Assembly: GCA_002427605.1 (NCBI GenBank)
Contig: DIRT01000018.1
Coordinates: 1 to 64,000, forward strand
DNA from: Bacteroidales bacterium UBA5429
GTDB taxonomy: Bacteria; Bacteroidota; Bacteroidia; Bacteroidales; WCHB1-69
Direction: 5' to 3'
DNA: 64,000 nucleotides
In this document: one piece after another, positions 1 through 8,742 of the stretch
Position numbering within the stretch: the stretch's first letter is position 1
Layout: every line of letters begins with the position of its first letter
Made by a program: the position numbers and the translations under genes
Notes under the pieces: model-generated
Database searches by the model: none
The model's input: only the letters and a program-made list of their open reading frames with translations
What the model was told of the DNA's origin: nothing

Positions 1-58
1 ATATGAATCCCTTTTTCTATTTTACCTTAAACTCTTCTTCTTGGTTATTAAGATTTAT

Positions 59-403
59 CTATTTCACCAAATCAACGATGGCTTTAAATGCCTCTGGATG
101 ATTCATTGCGAGGTCGGCGAGGGTTTTACGATTTAATTCGATACCCTTCTTTGAGAGGTTACCCATAAATACTGAGTACGACATGCCATATTCGCGAACG
201 CCCGCATTGATACGGGTAATCCACAAACTTCTAAATGTTCTTTTTTTGTTTTTGCGATCACGGTAAGCATACAGTTGTCCTTTTTCCCATGTGTTTTTAG
301 CCACGGTCCAGACATTTTTACGTCTACCGAAGTACCCTTTGGTACGATTCAAGATCTTTTTTCTTCTTGCTCTTGATGCAATACGGTTTTTTGCTCTTGG
401 CAT
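59..403 (-). CDS. rplT: 50S ribosomal protein L20
   Basis: L20 binds 23S rRNA early in assembly of the large ribosomal subunit. The 114-residue length is normal for the family. The basic N-terminus beginning [18 protein letters not shown] and the segment around [15 protein letters not shown] are characteristic. It is the last gene of infC-rpmI-rplT, read leftward. In many bacteria L20 or IF3 autoregulates this operon; no L20-binding structure was identified here. The first 58 bases of the window hold no gene, and no clear terminator is visible in them. Confidence 0.97.
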   Translation of the reverse strand: MPRAKNRIASRARRKKILNRTKGYFGRRKNVWTVAKNTWEKGQLYAYRDRKNKKRTFRSLWITRINAGVREYGMSYSVFMGNLSKKGIELNRKTLADLAMNHPEAFKAIVDLVK

Positions 404-484
404 AAATTCTCCTTTCTTTTTACGTCAGCGTTTTCTTTCGTAGAAACTCTTAATGGGCTGATGGTAAATTAATAATTAGTTTGA

Positions 485-682
485 TTAACGAAGTCCTAAC
501 ATCCCTTTGACAGCTTTCTCTTGAGATGCATCGACTAATGTACTATAGGACAAATTACGTTTTCTCTTATTAGATTTTTTCGTTAAAATGTGACTATGGT
601 ACGCATGTTGTCTTTTTACTTTTCCGGTGCCGGTAAGAGAAAACCTCTTTTTGGCAGCAGATTTGGTTTTTAATTTTGGCAT
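485..682 (-). CDS. rpmI: 50S ribosomal protein L35
   Basis: Small basic large-subunit protein of 65 residues, the usual L35 length. It starts [14 protein letters not shown] and contains the [24 protein letters not shown] region typical of L35. It lies between infC (46 bp upstream) and rplT (81 bp downstream) on the same strand, the conserved bacterial order. Confidence 0.96.
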   Translation of the reverse strand: MPKLKTKSAAKKRFSLTGTGKVKRQHAYHSHILTKKSNKRKRNLSYSTLVDASQEKAVKGMLGLR

Positions 683-728
683 TTTTTTAGTAGTTTTAAA
701 TGTTAATATTTTGAGTTTAGGTAAATTT

Positions 729-1280
729 CTATTTTTTAGGAACCAGAATCATAATCATTCTTTTTCCTTCCAATTTAGGCATACTCTCAACCCTCCCTAC
801 ATCCTCCAAAGCTGTTGCAAATTTAAGGAGCATTAACTCACCCTGATCTTTATAAACGATGGTTCTTCCTTTAAAAAATACATCAACCTTAACTTTAAAG
901 CCATCATTCAAAAATTTTTCAGCGTGATTAACTTTAAACTGAAAGTCATGATCATCAGTATGAGGCCCTAAGCGAATCTCTTTGATTACAACTTTGGCAG
1001 ATTTGGCTTTGATCTCTTTAGCTTTTCTTCTTTGTTCGTAAAGAAATTTTTGATAATCCATTATTTTGCACACCGGAGGGGTAGCTTGCGGGGAGATCTC
1101 AACGAGATCCAACTCCATCTGCTCAGCTATGGCTAATCCCTCCCTAAGAGATACAATTTGAGACTCAATATCATCACCAACTATTCTAATAGTAGGAGCA
1201 GTGATAAATTGATTAATCTTGTGAGGCGCTTCTTTCTTACCACCTCTTTGAAACCGCGATCTTTGAATTTGCTTTCCGAT
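729..1280 (-). CDS. infC: translation initiation factor IF-3 (non-AUG start)
   Basis: IF3 binds the 30S subunit and proofreads start-codon selection. The C-terminal domain ends with the typical [14 protein letters not shown]. The first ATG (at 1118) would remove about 50 residues that clearly belong to IF3: the frame upstream reads [18 protein letters not shown] and then [13 protein letters not shown]. That frame closes at a TAA at 1284-1286 and contains no ATG, GTG or TTG between. AUC at 1280 is the best start: AAAGGA stands 7 nt before it, giving 183 residues. AUU at 1268 is the alternative. IF3 genes of other bacteria use AUU or AUC and are autoregulated through it, so the same control is likely here. 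First gene of infC-rpmI-rplT. Confidence 0.9.
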   Translation of the reverse strand: MGKQIQRSRFQRGGKKEAPHKINQFITAPTIRIVGDDIESQIVSLREGLAIAEQMELDLVEISPQATPPVCKIMDYQKFLYEQRRKAKEIKAKSAKVVIKEIRLGPHTDDHDFQFKVNHAEKFLNDGFKVKVDVFFKGRTIVYKDQGELMLLKFATALEDVGRVESMPKLEGKRMIMILVPKK

Positions 1281-1333
1281 AAGTTAGTCCTTTCTTGTTT
1301 GTTAAACAACTTGATTTACTATAAATTGGGGTG

Positions 1334-1367
1334 CAAAAGTACGAAAAAAAATGATCCATTTTGCAAA
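1334..1367 (-). promoter_or_regulatory. promoter of infC-rpmI-rplT
   Basis: Minus-strand -7 box TACTTTTG (1334-1341) and an upstream TTTG (1364-1367), separated by 22 bp, close to the Bacteroidota promoter consensus. The predicted transcript begins near 1328, giving a leader of about 45 nt before the AUC start of infC. Confidence 0.65.
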
Positions 1368-1548
1368 AATATTTTCAAATAGGAAAATTAAGCTAAAATA
1401 CTGATAATTATGGAGATAGAATGATTTGAGTTTCTTGATGAAATATTTTTTCTTTACAACTATAATTCCAAAAATGGAATATTCGGATAAAAATGGGGGC
1501 GTAGTAGGGTGATTTTGAGTCATAAAGTGTAATGAATCAATAGCATGA

Positions 1549-1566
1549 TTAACAATCGATTGTTAA
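1549..1566. promoter_or_regulatory. 18-bp perfect palindrome upstream of ddl
   Basis: TTAACAATCGATTGTTAA is a perfect inverted repeat about 15 bp upstream of the -33 element of the ddl promoter. It could be an operator for a dimeric regulator. The rest of 1368-1548 holds no gene; the only other structure is a short hairpin (ATTCCA, AAAA, TGGAAT) at 1465-1480. Confidence 0.4.
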
Positions 1567-1580
1567 AAAAATAGGTTGAA

Positions 1581-1615
1581 TTTGAAAGAATAATCATACT
1601 ATTCCAATATCTTTG
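1581..1615 (+). promoter_or_regulatory. promoter of the ddl envelope operon
   Basis: TTTG at 1581-1584 and TATCTTTG at 1608-1615, 23 bp apart. The start site would be near 1620, so the upstream TTG at 1613 cannot be the translation start and ATG at 1637 is preferred. Confidence 0.65.
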
Positions 1616-1636
1616 TACGTTAAATCTTATTGTATT

Positions 1637-2617
1637 ATGATAAAAGTTGCAATTTTTGCCGGAGGAACCTCCGGAGAACATGACATATCAGTTAAAACAG
1701 GGTTAAATATTGAGGCAACACTGGATAAAAATCAATTTATTCCTTACCTGATTTATGTAGAGGGTATAGATTGGATCTATCGGGATCCCAATGGAAACCA
1801 GTATAAGATTGATAAGGACCGATTTTGTTTGACCACACAAACAGAAGTCGTGTTTTTTGATGTGGTTTTTAATGCTATCCATGGAGATCCCGGAGAGAAC
1901 GGGAAACTCCAGTCTTACTTTGAGATGATGAACATCAAATACACCGGATGTGACAGCTTTGTCTCTGCTTTGACATTCAACAAGTATTTTTGCAATAGCA
2001 TTGTTTCACAATGGGGAGTACCTATTGGCAAATCGTGTCATTTTTATCAGGGAGAGGAAATAGATTATGACGCGGTAGTTGAACAATGCGGTATGCCCTG
2101 TTTTGTGAAGCCTTGTAATTCAGGCTCCAGTGTGGGGGTGAATAAAGCTCATGACATAGAAGAACTCAAGCAATTTATTGAATTGGCGTTCGAAGTAGAT
2201 CATCAAATTATGATTGAGCAGTTTCTTCCGGGAAGAGAGATGACATGCGGAGTGACATTGTATCAAGAGAAGATCAGTGCTTTGGCGGTATCTGAAATTC
2301 TTTCCAAAAAGGAATTTTATGACTTTGAAGCCAAATATACTCCCGGCTTTTTAGAGGTAGTAACACCGGCTGAGATAGATATTGAATTAGAAAAAAAGAT
2401 CAAAGAATATTCAGAATTGATTTATAAACGATTAGGATGTAAGGGTGTTGTGAGAATGGATTATATTGTTACACAGGATGGAACTCCCTATTTTTTAGAG
2501 ATCAATACCATTCCGGGTCAGACAGCGGTAAGTTTAATTCCACGGCAATTGAAATATAATGGAATCGATTTGACCGATTTTTATGGATCTTTAATTATGG
2601 AAGCATTACATTCTTAA
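1637..2617 (+). CDS. ddl: D-alanine--D-alanine ligase
   Basis: ATP-grasp enzyme that joins two D-alanines for the peptidoglycan stem peptide. The N-terminal loop GGTSGEHDISVKTG, the ATP-binding segment PCNSGSSVGV and the magnesium-site segment FLEINTIPGQT are all present. At 326 residues from ATG 1637 it has normal length. It opens a plus-strand operon of envelope genes; the next gene begins 14 bp later. A short in-frame TTG extension upstream overlaps the promoter and is rejected. Confidence 0.95.
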   Translation: MIKVAIFAGGTSGEHDISVKTGLNIEATLDKNQFIPYLIYVEGIDWIYRDPNGNQYKIDKDRFCLTTQTEVVFFDVVFNAIHGDPGENGKLQSYFEMMNIKYTGCDSFVSALTFNKYFCNSIVSQWGVPIGKSCHFYQGEEIDYDAVVEQCGMPCFVKPCNSGSSVGVNKAHDIEELKQFIELAFEVDHQIMIEQFLPGREMTCGVTLYQEKISALAVSEILSKKEFYDFEAKYTPGFLEVVTPAEIDIELEKKIKEYSELIYKRLGCKGVVRMDYIVTQDGTPYFLEINTIPGQTAVSLIPRQLKYNGIDLTDFYGSLIMEALHS

Positions 2618-2631
2618 TAAGTTTTTATAGT

Positions 2632-3669
2632 ATGAAGAGAGTAGTAGTTGTTGTTTTATTATTGTCGAATTTTTTTGTTACCTTTGCTCAGTATACAGAA
2701 CAAGATATTAGAAACTATATTGAACAATATCAGGAATTGGCTATTCGCAAAATGTACGAATATCAGATCCCTGCCAGTATAACAATGGCACAGGGTGTTT
2801 TTGAAAGTGCTTGTGGTACTAGTCGATTAGCCCGGGAAGGGAACAATCACTTTGGTATAAAATGTCACAAAGAGTGGGTTGGCGATACCATCAAGGTTGA
2901 TGACGATGCACTGCAAGAGTGTTTTAGAAGGTATGAAAAGGTTGAGGATTCCTACAATGATCATTCGCTTTTTTTAACCAGCAGACCACGCTATGCCAAT
3001 TTATTCACGCTGGATGTTATGGACTACAAAGCCTGGGCGAGAGGTCTAAAAGAAGCAGGTTATGCTACCAATCCTCAGTATGCAGATCGATTAATCAGTT
3101 TAATTGAAAGATTCAATCTGGCCAGATTGGATACTTTGTATCAGGAAAGAAATGAAATAGGTTGGTTTGAACTTCATCAGGTGGAGGTGGATGATGAAGT
3201 AGATGATGGTCATGATGAGGTTTTAGAACAGGGAGAGGATCAGGTTATCCGATTCAGTGTGTATATTCCAAGAATTTCCAGATATAAACAAGTAAGGTAT
3301 CCTTTTTCAACCAGACCGGTGTATGAAAATAACAGAGTACTGTTCGTTGTCGCAAAAAAGGGAGATACTTATGCATCCATAGCTGCAGATATTCAAAGTG
3401 ATGAACAACGGATACGTTACTATAATGATGTGCCGATAACCAAAGGTTTAGAGCCGGGTGAAATCGTTTATATTGAGCAAAAAAGAACTCGTGCCGGTCA
3501 GGCGACACATCGGGTTAATCCGGGTGAAACCCTGCATTTTATTTCTCAAAGATATGGAGTCAGGATTGCTTCTTTGATGAAATTGAACTCATTTTCAGAA
3601 AAAACGGTATTGGAACCCGGAATGATAGTGAATTTAAAAAAAGAGAGGTTTTCTATCTTTAAAAAATAG
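2632..3669 (+). CDS. GH73 glucosaminidase with LysM domain (intact)
   Basis: Secreted peptidoglycan hydrolase of 345 residues. A signal peptide (residues 1-20, ending FVTFAQ) is followed by a GH73 (FlgJ/glucosaminidase-type) domain at about 25-170. The catalytic Glu is E58 in the motif AQGVFESACGTSRLA, followed by NNHFGIKC and SYNDHS typical of the family. An acidic linker (about 185-205) precedes LysM-like segments; the clearest LysM is at about 294-340 (HRVNPGETLHFISQRYG). It probably cleaves the MurNAc-GlcNAc bond. The next gene, 17 bp downstream, is a paralogue lacking the catalytic Glu. Confidence 0.88.
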   Translation: MKRVVVVVLLLSNFFVTFAQYTEQDIRNYIEQYQELAIRKMYEYQIPASITMAQGVFESACGTSRLAREGNNHFGIKCHKEWVGDTIKVDDDALQECFRRYEKVEDSYNDHSLFLTSRPRYANLFTLDVMDYKAWARGLKEAGYATNPQYADRLISLIERFNLARLDTLYQERNEIGWFELHQVEVDDEVDDGHDEVLEQGEDQVIRFSVYIPRISRYKQVRYPFSTRPVYENNRVLFVVAKKGDTYASIAADIQSDEQRIRYYNDVPITKGLEPGEIVYIEQKRTRAGQATHRVNPGETLHFISQRYGVRIASLMKLNSFSEKTVLEPGMIVNLKKERFSIFKK

Positions 3670-3686
3670 TAATAAAAAAGTGAGTT

Positions 3687-4829
3687 ATGAAAAGAATAAT
3701 ATTGTCTTTATTTGTATTGATTTTTATTCAATTCGGATTAATTGCTCAGCCGTTGAATCCTGAAGCTGTTCAATCCTATGTTGATCAGTACTCAACAATT
3801 GCTATCGAAACCGGTAGAGATCATCATATTCCTTCCAGTATTTTATTGGCTCAGGCTATGATTTATACTCAAGCGGGGACCAATCACCTGGCTCAGGTTG
3901 CCAATAATCATTTGGCGGTAACCTGTACAGCCGGAGATGTGGGTAATCGTTACCATCAGGACAATAACACACAAAATGTTTGTTTTCGTAAGTATGATCT
4001 GGTGAAAGATTCTTATACCGACTATGCATTAAGAATAAAAAAAAACAGCTTATATGATCCTCTTTTTGCATTATCGGAAACCGATTACAGAGGATGGGCA
4101 GAGGGTTTACAACGAATCGGACACTCGCAACGGGCACAATATGGTGCTTCATTAATCTCTTTAATTGAAACATATCATTTGTATCGCTTTGATAAAGGTT
4201 ATGAGCCGGTGGTGGAAGAAATGGAGACCAAAACTAAAGTGGAACAAAAGCAGAATCGAGAGGGGTTAAAAAATGACCAGGGAGGTGAGGCTGTCCTGCC
4301 CCCTGATTTTATTTCTTCAAAAAAAGAAGAACCAAAAGAAGTTGAAATGCAGATTCAAGTCGTGATTGACGATGAATTAATTCAAGAATATCAATTGGAA
4401 ACGGTAGATACACCAAGTCAGAAACCGGTTCAGGCAAAAGTGTACACCATCACAGATCCCAGTGATTTAAAGGAGGTTTATTATCCCTATTCTGACCGTA
4501 AAGTGTATTCTAAAGATGGCTTAAAGTTCGTAATTGCCATCAAGGGAGATTCTTTTGCCAAGATTTCCAAGTCGGTACAGCTTCCGGAAACGCATTTGAG
4601 ATTGTATAATGATATTTACGACTATAAATACCAACCGGTTGAGGGAGAAGTAGTTTACATTCAAAAAAAGAAAAAAAAGTGCAAAGTTGAGTTTCACACG
4701 ATTGAATATGGGGAGTCATTGCGCTATATTTCTCAGTTGTACGGCATCAGATTGGAGAAAATATTGGATAAAAATGAAAGTAGCAACATTGGTGTTGGCT
4801 ATATTTTATGTATTTCTTGTAAAAAATAA
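3687..4829 (+). CDS. GH73-LysM paralogue lacking the catalytic Glu
   Basis: 380-residue paralogue of the preceding gene: signal peptide (1-20), GH73-like domain, a longer charged linker (about 180-240), and a C-terminal LysM segment (FHTIEYGESLRYISQLYG). The domain aligns without gaps with its neighbour (IPASITMAQGVFESA against IPSSILLAQAMIYTQ), which puts Tyr60 where catalytic E58 stands. NNHFGIKC has become NNHLAVTC. The fold seems kept while hydrolysis is probably lost, so it may bind peptidoglycan or regulate the active enzyme. The reading frame is intact, arguing against simple decay. 3 bp separate it from the next gene. Confidence 0.82.
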   Translation: MKRIILSLFVLIFIQFGLIAQPLNPEAVQSYVDQYSTIAIETGRDHHIPSSILLAQAMIYTQAGTNHLAQVANNHLAVTCTAGDVGNRYHQDNNTQNVCFRKYDLVKDSYTDYALRIKKNSLYDPLFALSETDYRGWAEGLQRIGHSQRAQYGASLISLIETYHLYRFDKGYEPVVEEMETKTKVEQKQNREGLKNDQGGEAVLPPDFISSKKEEPKEVEMQIQVVIDDELIQEYQLETVDTPSQKPVQAKVYTITDPSDLKEVYYPYSDRKVYSKDGLKFVIAIKGDSFAKISKSVQLPETHLRLYNDIYDYKYQPVEGEVVYIQKKKKKCKVEFHTIEYGESLRYISQLYGIRLEKILDKNESSNIGVGYILCISCKK

Positions 4830-4832
4830 AGT

Positions 4833-5795
4833 ATGGCAAAAACTTTCTATTATTTTAATCCATCAACACTTTCCTTTGAAAAAGCGGAGTTTAAGTTCAA
4901 AGATTTCATCAAAAGAACCCTTTGGCTAATTGCTACTGCGCTCGCTTTTGCATTGGTGTTTGTTTGGATCTCTTTTTATGTCATCGACTCACCCAAAGAG
5001 AGGATGCTGCAAAGAGAAAATAATGAGTTAAAGCAACAGTTAAAACAAACTGCCAAAAAAATAAATATGCTTGAAATTGTTCTTCAGGATATTCAAGACC
5101 GTGATGATCAAGTATATAGATCAATTTTTGAGGCGGAACCGGTACCGATTGAGCTCCGTAATCCTGTATTGAGTCAAAACAGGAAATATGAATATATTGC
5201 TGAGGAAGAAACCATCGAATTGCTGAATATTATTTCGGAAAAGGTCGATTTATTGACGCTTCAAGTTGCTTTGGAGAAAAAGTCCTTGGATACGGTCATG
5301 TCGATGGTTAAGAATAAAAGTGACATGTTGCAGGCGATACCTGCAATTCGTCCGATTAAGAATATGTACAATGTAACATCCGGTTTTGGAAGACGTTTTC
5401 ACCCTATTTTAAAGATACTCCGAATGCATACCGGAATTGATATTGCAGCACCACGGGGTACGCCGGTGTATGCCACGGCAGATGGTGTGGTTTCGAGAGA
5501 AGCAGCAGGTTCGGGGTATGGGATTACAGTGATCTTGAATCACGGCTACTCCTACAAAACAGTATATGCACACTTGTCTAAAAGAGCAGTGAGACCGGGA
5601 CAAAAAGTAAAAAGGGGGGAAATCATTGGCTATGTTGGAAATACGGGTCTCTCTATGGGTTCTCACTTGCATTATGAGGTTTTGAAAGGTGGAGTTCCCG
5701 TTAATCCGGTTCACTATTTCTTCAGCGATATTACCCCTCAGGAGTATGAAGCGATATTAGAATCATCCAAAAAAATTAATCAAGCACTTTCTTAA
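4833..5795 (+). CDS. M23 family peptidoglycan endopeptidase (intact)
   Basis: Membrane-anchored LytM-type metallopeptidase of 320 residues. A cytoplasmic N-terminus (MAKTFYYFNPSTLSFEKAEF) is followed by one membrane segment (about 30-50), a coiled coil (about 53-95) and an M23 domain (about 180-290). All zinc and catalytic residues are visible: H199 and D203 (HTGID), H247 (YAHL), H278 and H280 (HLH). It should cleave peptide cross-links in peptidoglycan in the periplasm. It sits between the GH73 pair and a second M23 gene. Confidence 0.88.
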   Translation: MAKTFYYFNPSTLSFEKAEFKFKDFIKRTLWLIATALAFALVFVWISFYVIDSPKERMLQRENNELKQQLKQTAKKINMLEIVLQDIQDRDDQVYRSIFEAEPVPIELRNPVLSQNRKYEYIAEEETIELLNIISEKVDLLTLQVALEKKSLDTVMSMVKNKSDMLQAIPAIRPIKNMYNVTSGFGRRFHPILKILRMHTGIDIAAPRGTPVYATADGVVSREAAGSGYGITVILNHGYSYKTVYAHLSKRAVRPGQKVKRGEIIGYVGNTGLSMGSHLHYEVLKGGVPVNPVHYFFSDITPQEYEAILESSKKINQALS

Positions 5796-5804
5796 ATTGG
5801 GATT

Positions 5805-6707
5805 ATGAAATTTAGATTTAGACATATCAAGAAAGCCTGGGGTGCTATAAGAAGGAATTGGAAAGTCAATCATAGATTGGTCATTTTGGATGAATCGACA
5901 CATGCACGTGTGTTTGATTTTAAACTGAATCCCAGAACTCTTTTCGTTGTAGTCATATTGGCAGCGTTTTTTTTGATTTCTTTAACTACAGTGCTGATTG
6001 CTTTTACACCATTGCGAGTGTATGTTCCGGGGTATACCAATCCCGATGAGTATAGAACCTACAAGAAAATGGCATATCGTGTTGATTCTTTGGAGATCCT
6101 TTTGCGACAAAATCAGCTATACCTTGACAATTTCGTTAATGTCATGAATGATCATGTTGATGTGGTTGAAGTTGAAGAGGAAGCGGAAAAAGTAGAACCA
6201 CATTTGAAAGTTTCTCAAAAACAGCTGGACAAAGCATCGGCTCAATTGGAACAGGAAGTTGAGCAGATACTCATGGAAATCAGTGACAAAAGTACAAGAT
6301 CATCTATTCCAATCAGTCAAAAGGCTTCGATTGCTTCTTTGATGATCAGTCCACCCTCTATGGGAGTTGTCACAAGACCTTATTCGCCTACAGAGGAACA
6401 TTATGGGATAGATATTTACAATACGGTAGGAACGATCATCAGTTCAGTGGCAGATGGTAAAGTATTGCTCACCGGTTATTCTCCGGAGGATGGATACTAT
6501 ATCATAATTCAACATCCGGGAGAGATTATTTCGATTTACAAAAGTGTAGAATCCATTTTAAAACGAAGAGGGGATCCTGTAACTATCGGCGAACCTATCG
6601 CTTTAATGGGGAAGAGCGGACCGGAATCCAAAATGCCCCATTTGCACTTCGAACTGTGGTTTCATGGAGTTCCCATTAATCCTTTGGAGTATTTATCGAT
6701 CAATTAA
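5805..6707 (+). CDS. M23-like membrane protein missing one active-site His
   Basis: 300-residue relative of the previous gene with a cytoplasmic N-terminus (1-45), one membrane segment (about 46-68), a charged coiled region (about 90-165) and an M23 domain. H199 and D203 (HYGID) and the HLH motif (H279, H281) are kept, but the YAHL histidine is replaced: the sequence reads IYKSV, with Ser247 at the aligned position. The histidine at this site assists catalysis in LytM-type enzymes, so activity is doubtful. It may act like EnvC/NlpD-type degenerate LytM proteins, which activate other hydrolases. Confidence 0.82.
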   Translation: MKFRFRHIKKAWGAIRRNWKVNHRLVILDESTHARVFDFKLNPRTLFVVVILAAFFLISLTTVLIAFTPLRVYVPGYTNPDEYRTYKKMAYRVDSLEILLRQNQLYLDNFVNVMNDHVDVVEVEEEAEKVEPHLKVSQKQLDKASAQLEQEVEQILMEISDKSTRSSIPISQKASIASLMISPPSMGVVTRPYSPTEEHYGIDIYNTVGTIISSVADGKVLLTGYSPEDGYYIIIQHPGEIISIYKSVESILKRRGDPVTIGEPIALMGKSGPESKMPHLHFELWFHGVPINPLEYLSIN

Positions 6708-6715
6708 AATAGATT

Positions 6716-7690
6716 ATGGAAAAAACAATCATTATAGATCCAACCATTGTATTGAGTATTTTCGGCAGAAACAATGCTCATATTAATCTATTATCCGCAA
6801 TCTATCCCAAAATTAAGATTACCGCTCGCGGTAATGAAATCAAATTGATCGGCGAGGAGAAAGAGATTGAAAATGTCGAAAAGAAGATTGAACTGTTGAT
6901 CATTCATTTTGAAAAATTTGGAACCATTAACGAGAATGATATTCTCAATATCACTTCATCAGATGAGTACGCTTTTTATCAATTTGACAAAAATAGTATT
7001 GTTGACGACGTGATTTTACACGGAAGGGAAGGAAGATTAATCAAGGCGATTACGCCCAATCAGAAAAGAATGGTTGAGAGTTCTCAAGTTAATGACATTG
7101 TTTTTGCGATTGGTCCTGCCGGTACGGGAAAGACCTATACTGCTGTAGCATTGGCAGTTAGGGCATTGAAAAACAAGCAGATTCGCAGAATTATTCTAAC
7201 CCGTCCCGCAGTGGAAGCAGGAGAAAATCTGGGATTTTTGCCCGGCGATTTGAGAGATAAGTTAGACCCTTACTTACAACCTTTGTATGATGCTTTGTGG
7301 GATATGATGCCCATGTCCAAACTGTTGAGTTATATAGAAGACAAAACCATTGAGATTGCGCCGTTGGCCTTTATGCGCGGTAGAACCCTGGATAATGCCT
7401 ATGTAATTCTTGATGAAGCACAAAATGCGACAGAAGGGCAGATCAAGATGTTCTTAACGAGAATGGGAAAAAATGCCAAGTTGTTCATTACCGGGGACTT
7501 AACCCAAATAGACCTTCCAAGAAATCAACAATCCGGTTTGGTGAAAGCTTGTAAAATATTGGAAAACATCAAGGGAATCGATTTTATATTTATGAAAAAA
7601 GTGGATGTAGTGAGACACCCGCTGGTGACAAAAATTATTGATGCTTTTGAAGAATGGTCACACAAAGAGGAGAAAAAGGAAGATCAATGA
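6716..7690 (+). CDS. phoH: PhoH family ATPase
   Basis: 324-residue PhoH-like protein. The N-terminal half (about 10-80) resembles the usual KH-like segment; the ATPase domain has Walker A GPAGTGKT at 133-140, the PhoH signature TRPAVEAGENLGFLPGDL, and Walker B VILDEAQNAT. PhoH proteins are cytoplasmic ATPases linked to RNA metabolism in several bacteria; the cellular role is not fixed. The lpxK start codon overlaps its stop (ATGA at 7687-7690). Confidence 0.92.
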   Translation: MEKTIIIDPTIVLSIFGRNNAHINLLSAIYPKIKITARGNEIKLIGEEKEIENVEKKIELLIIHFEKFGTINENDILNITSSDEYAFYQFDKNSIVDDVILHGREGRLIKAITPNQKRMVESSQVNDIVFAIGPAGTGKTYTAVALAVRALKNKQIRRIILTRPAVEAGENLGFLPGDLRDKLDPYLQPLYDALWDMMPMSKLLSYIEDKTIEIAPLAFMRGRTLDNAYVILDEAQNATEGQIKMFLTRMGKNAKLFITGDLTQIDLPRNQQSGLVKACKILENIKGIDFIFMKKVDVVRHPLVTKIIDAFEEWSHKEEKKEDQ

Positions 7691-8742
7691 GAGGGAGACG
7701 GTTATTATTGCCTTTTAGCTGGATATACGCTGCAATTGTAGGAATTCGACGTTGGTTATACCGAAAGGGATGGATCTCATCCGCTTCATTTCCGGTTACA
7801 ACCATTTGTGTAGGGAATTTAAAAGTTGGGGGAACCGGAAAAACCCCTCTGATTGAATATTTAGTGAAACTCACTTCTCCACATTATAAAATTGCCATTT
7901 TGAGCAGAGGATATAGAAGGAAAAGTAAAGGGTATAATTTGTCCAATCAGCTGGCAGAAAATGAAAAGAATAGCGATATGTTGGGGGATGAACCTTTGCA
8001 ATATGTTACTAAATTTACTTCTATACCGGTAGCGGTATCGGAAAAGAGAGCTGTTGGAATTCAAAGATTGCTGGAAACCTATCCGGACCTGGATCTTATT
8101 TTGCTGGATGATGCATTTCAGCATCTGGCAGTGAACTATTCCCATAAAATTCTCTTAACTGAGTACGATGACCTTTATATCAACGATGTTCCGTTTCCTG
8201 CCGGAAATTTGAGAGAATCACGAAGGGCTGCCCGCCATGCGGATATGGTGGTGGTAACCAAATCTCCACAAAATATGGATAAAGTACAAGCATCGGTGGT
8301 TGAAGAGAAATTGAAACTCAAATCGAATCAGTTGTTGTTCTTTTCAACTATTCAATATAACCCGTTAATTCCTTTAACAGAGAGTGCCGATAATGTAAAA
8401 ATGGATACGATTAAGGAAGTGGTTGTTGTAACAGGTATCGCCAATTCAAGAAACTTATTGAAATACCTGGAAAATTCATTTTCAAAAATCGTATTGTTTG
8501 ATTTTCCGGATCACTACATATACACCGAAAAGGATCTGGAAAAGATCTGTAATTTCTACCAAAAATCATGCAATAAAAACGCAATTATCGTCACAACTGA
8601 GAAAGATTGGATGAGGTTGAAGGGAATTCAACAAAATTGTTTATCTTTGCTCCCGCTCTTTTTACAGCCGATAGAGGTTAAGATTGTGTACGAAGAGGAA
8701 CTATTTAAATCAAAAATTGAAGAATATGTACGAAAAAATTAA
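7687..8742 (+). CDS. lpxK: tetraacyldisaccharide 4'-kinase
   Basis: LpxK phosphorylates the 4'-position of the lipid A disaccharide at the inner membrane. The 351-residue protein has a hydrophobic N-terminal segment (about 8-20) and the LpxK P-loop GNLKVGGTGKTP at 43-54; it continues with ILLDDAFQHLAV and TTEKDWMRL, both typical. Start ATG 7687 overlaps the phoH stop by 4 bp, indicating translational coupling; an earlier in-frame start inside phoH is less likely. The gene shows that the cell makes lipid A. Confidence 0.93.
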   Translation: MRGRRLLLPFSWIYAAIVGIRRWLYRKGWISSASFPVTTICVGNLKVGGTGKTPLIEYLVKLTSPHYKIAILSRGYRRKSKGYNLSNQLAENEKNSDMLGDEPLQYVTKFTSIPVAVSEKRAVGIQRLLETYPDLDLILLDDAFQHLAVNYSHKILLTEYDDLYINDVPFPAGNLRESRRAARHADMVVVTKSPQNMDKVQASVVEEKLKLKSNQLLFFSTIQYNPLIPLTESADNVKMDTIKEVVVVTGIANSRNLLKYLENSFSKIVLFDFPDHYIYTEKDLEKICNFYQKSCNKNAIIVTTEKDWMRLKGIQQNCLSLLPLFLQPIEVKIVYEEELFKSKIEEYVRKN

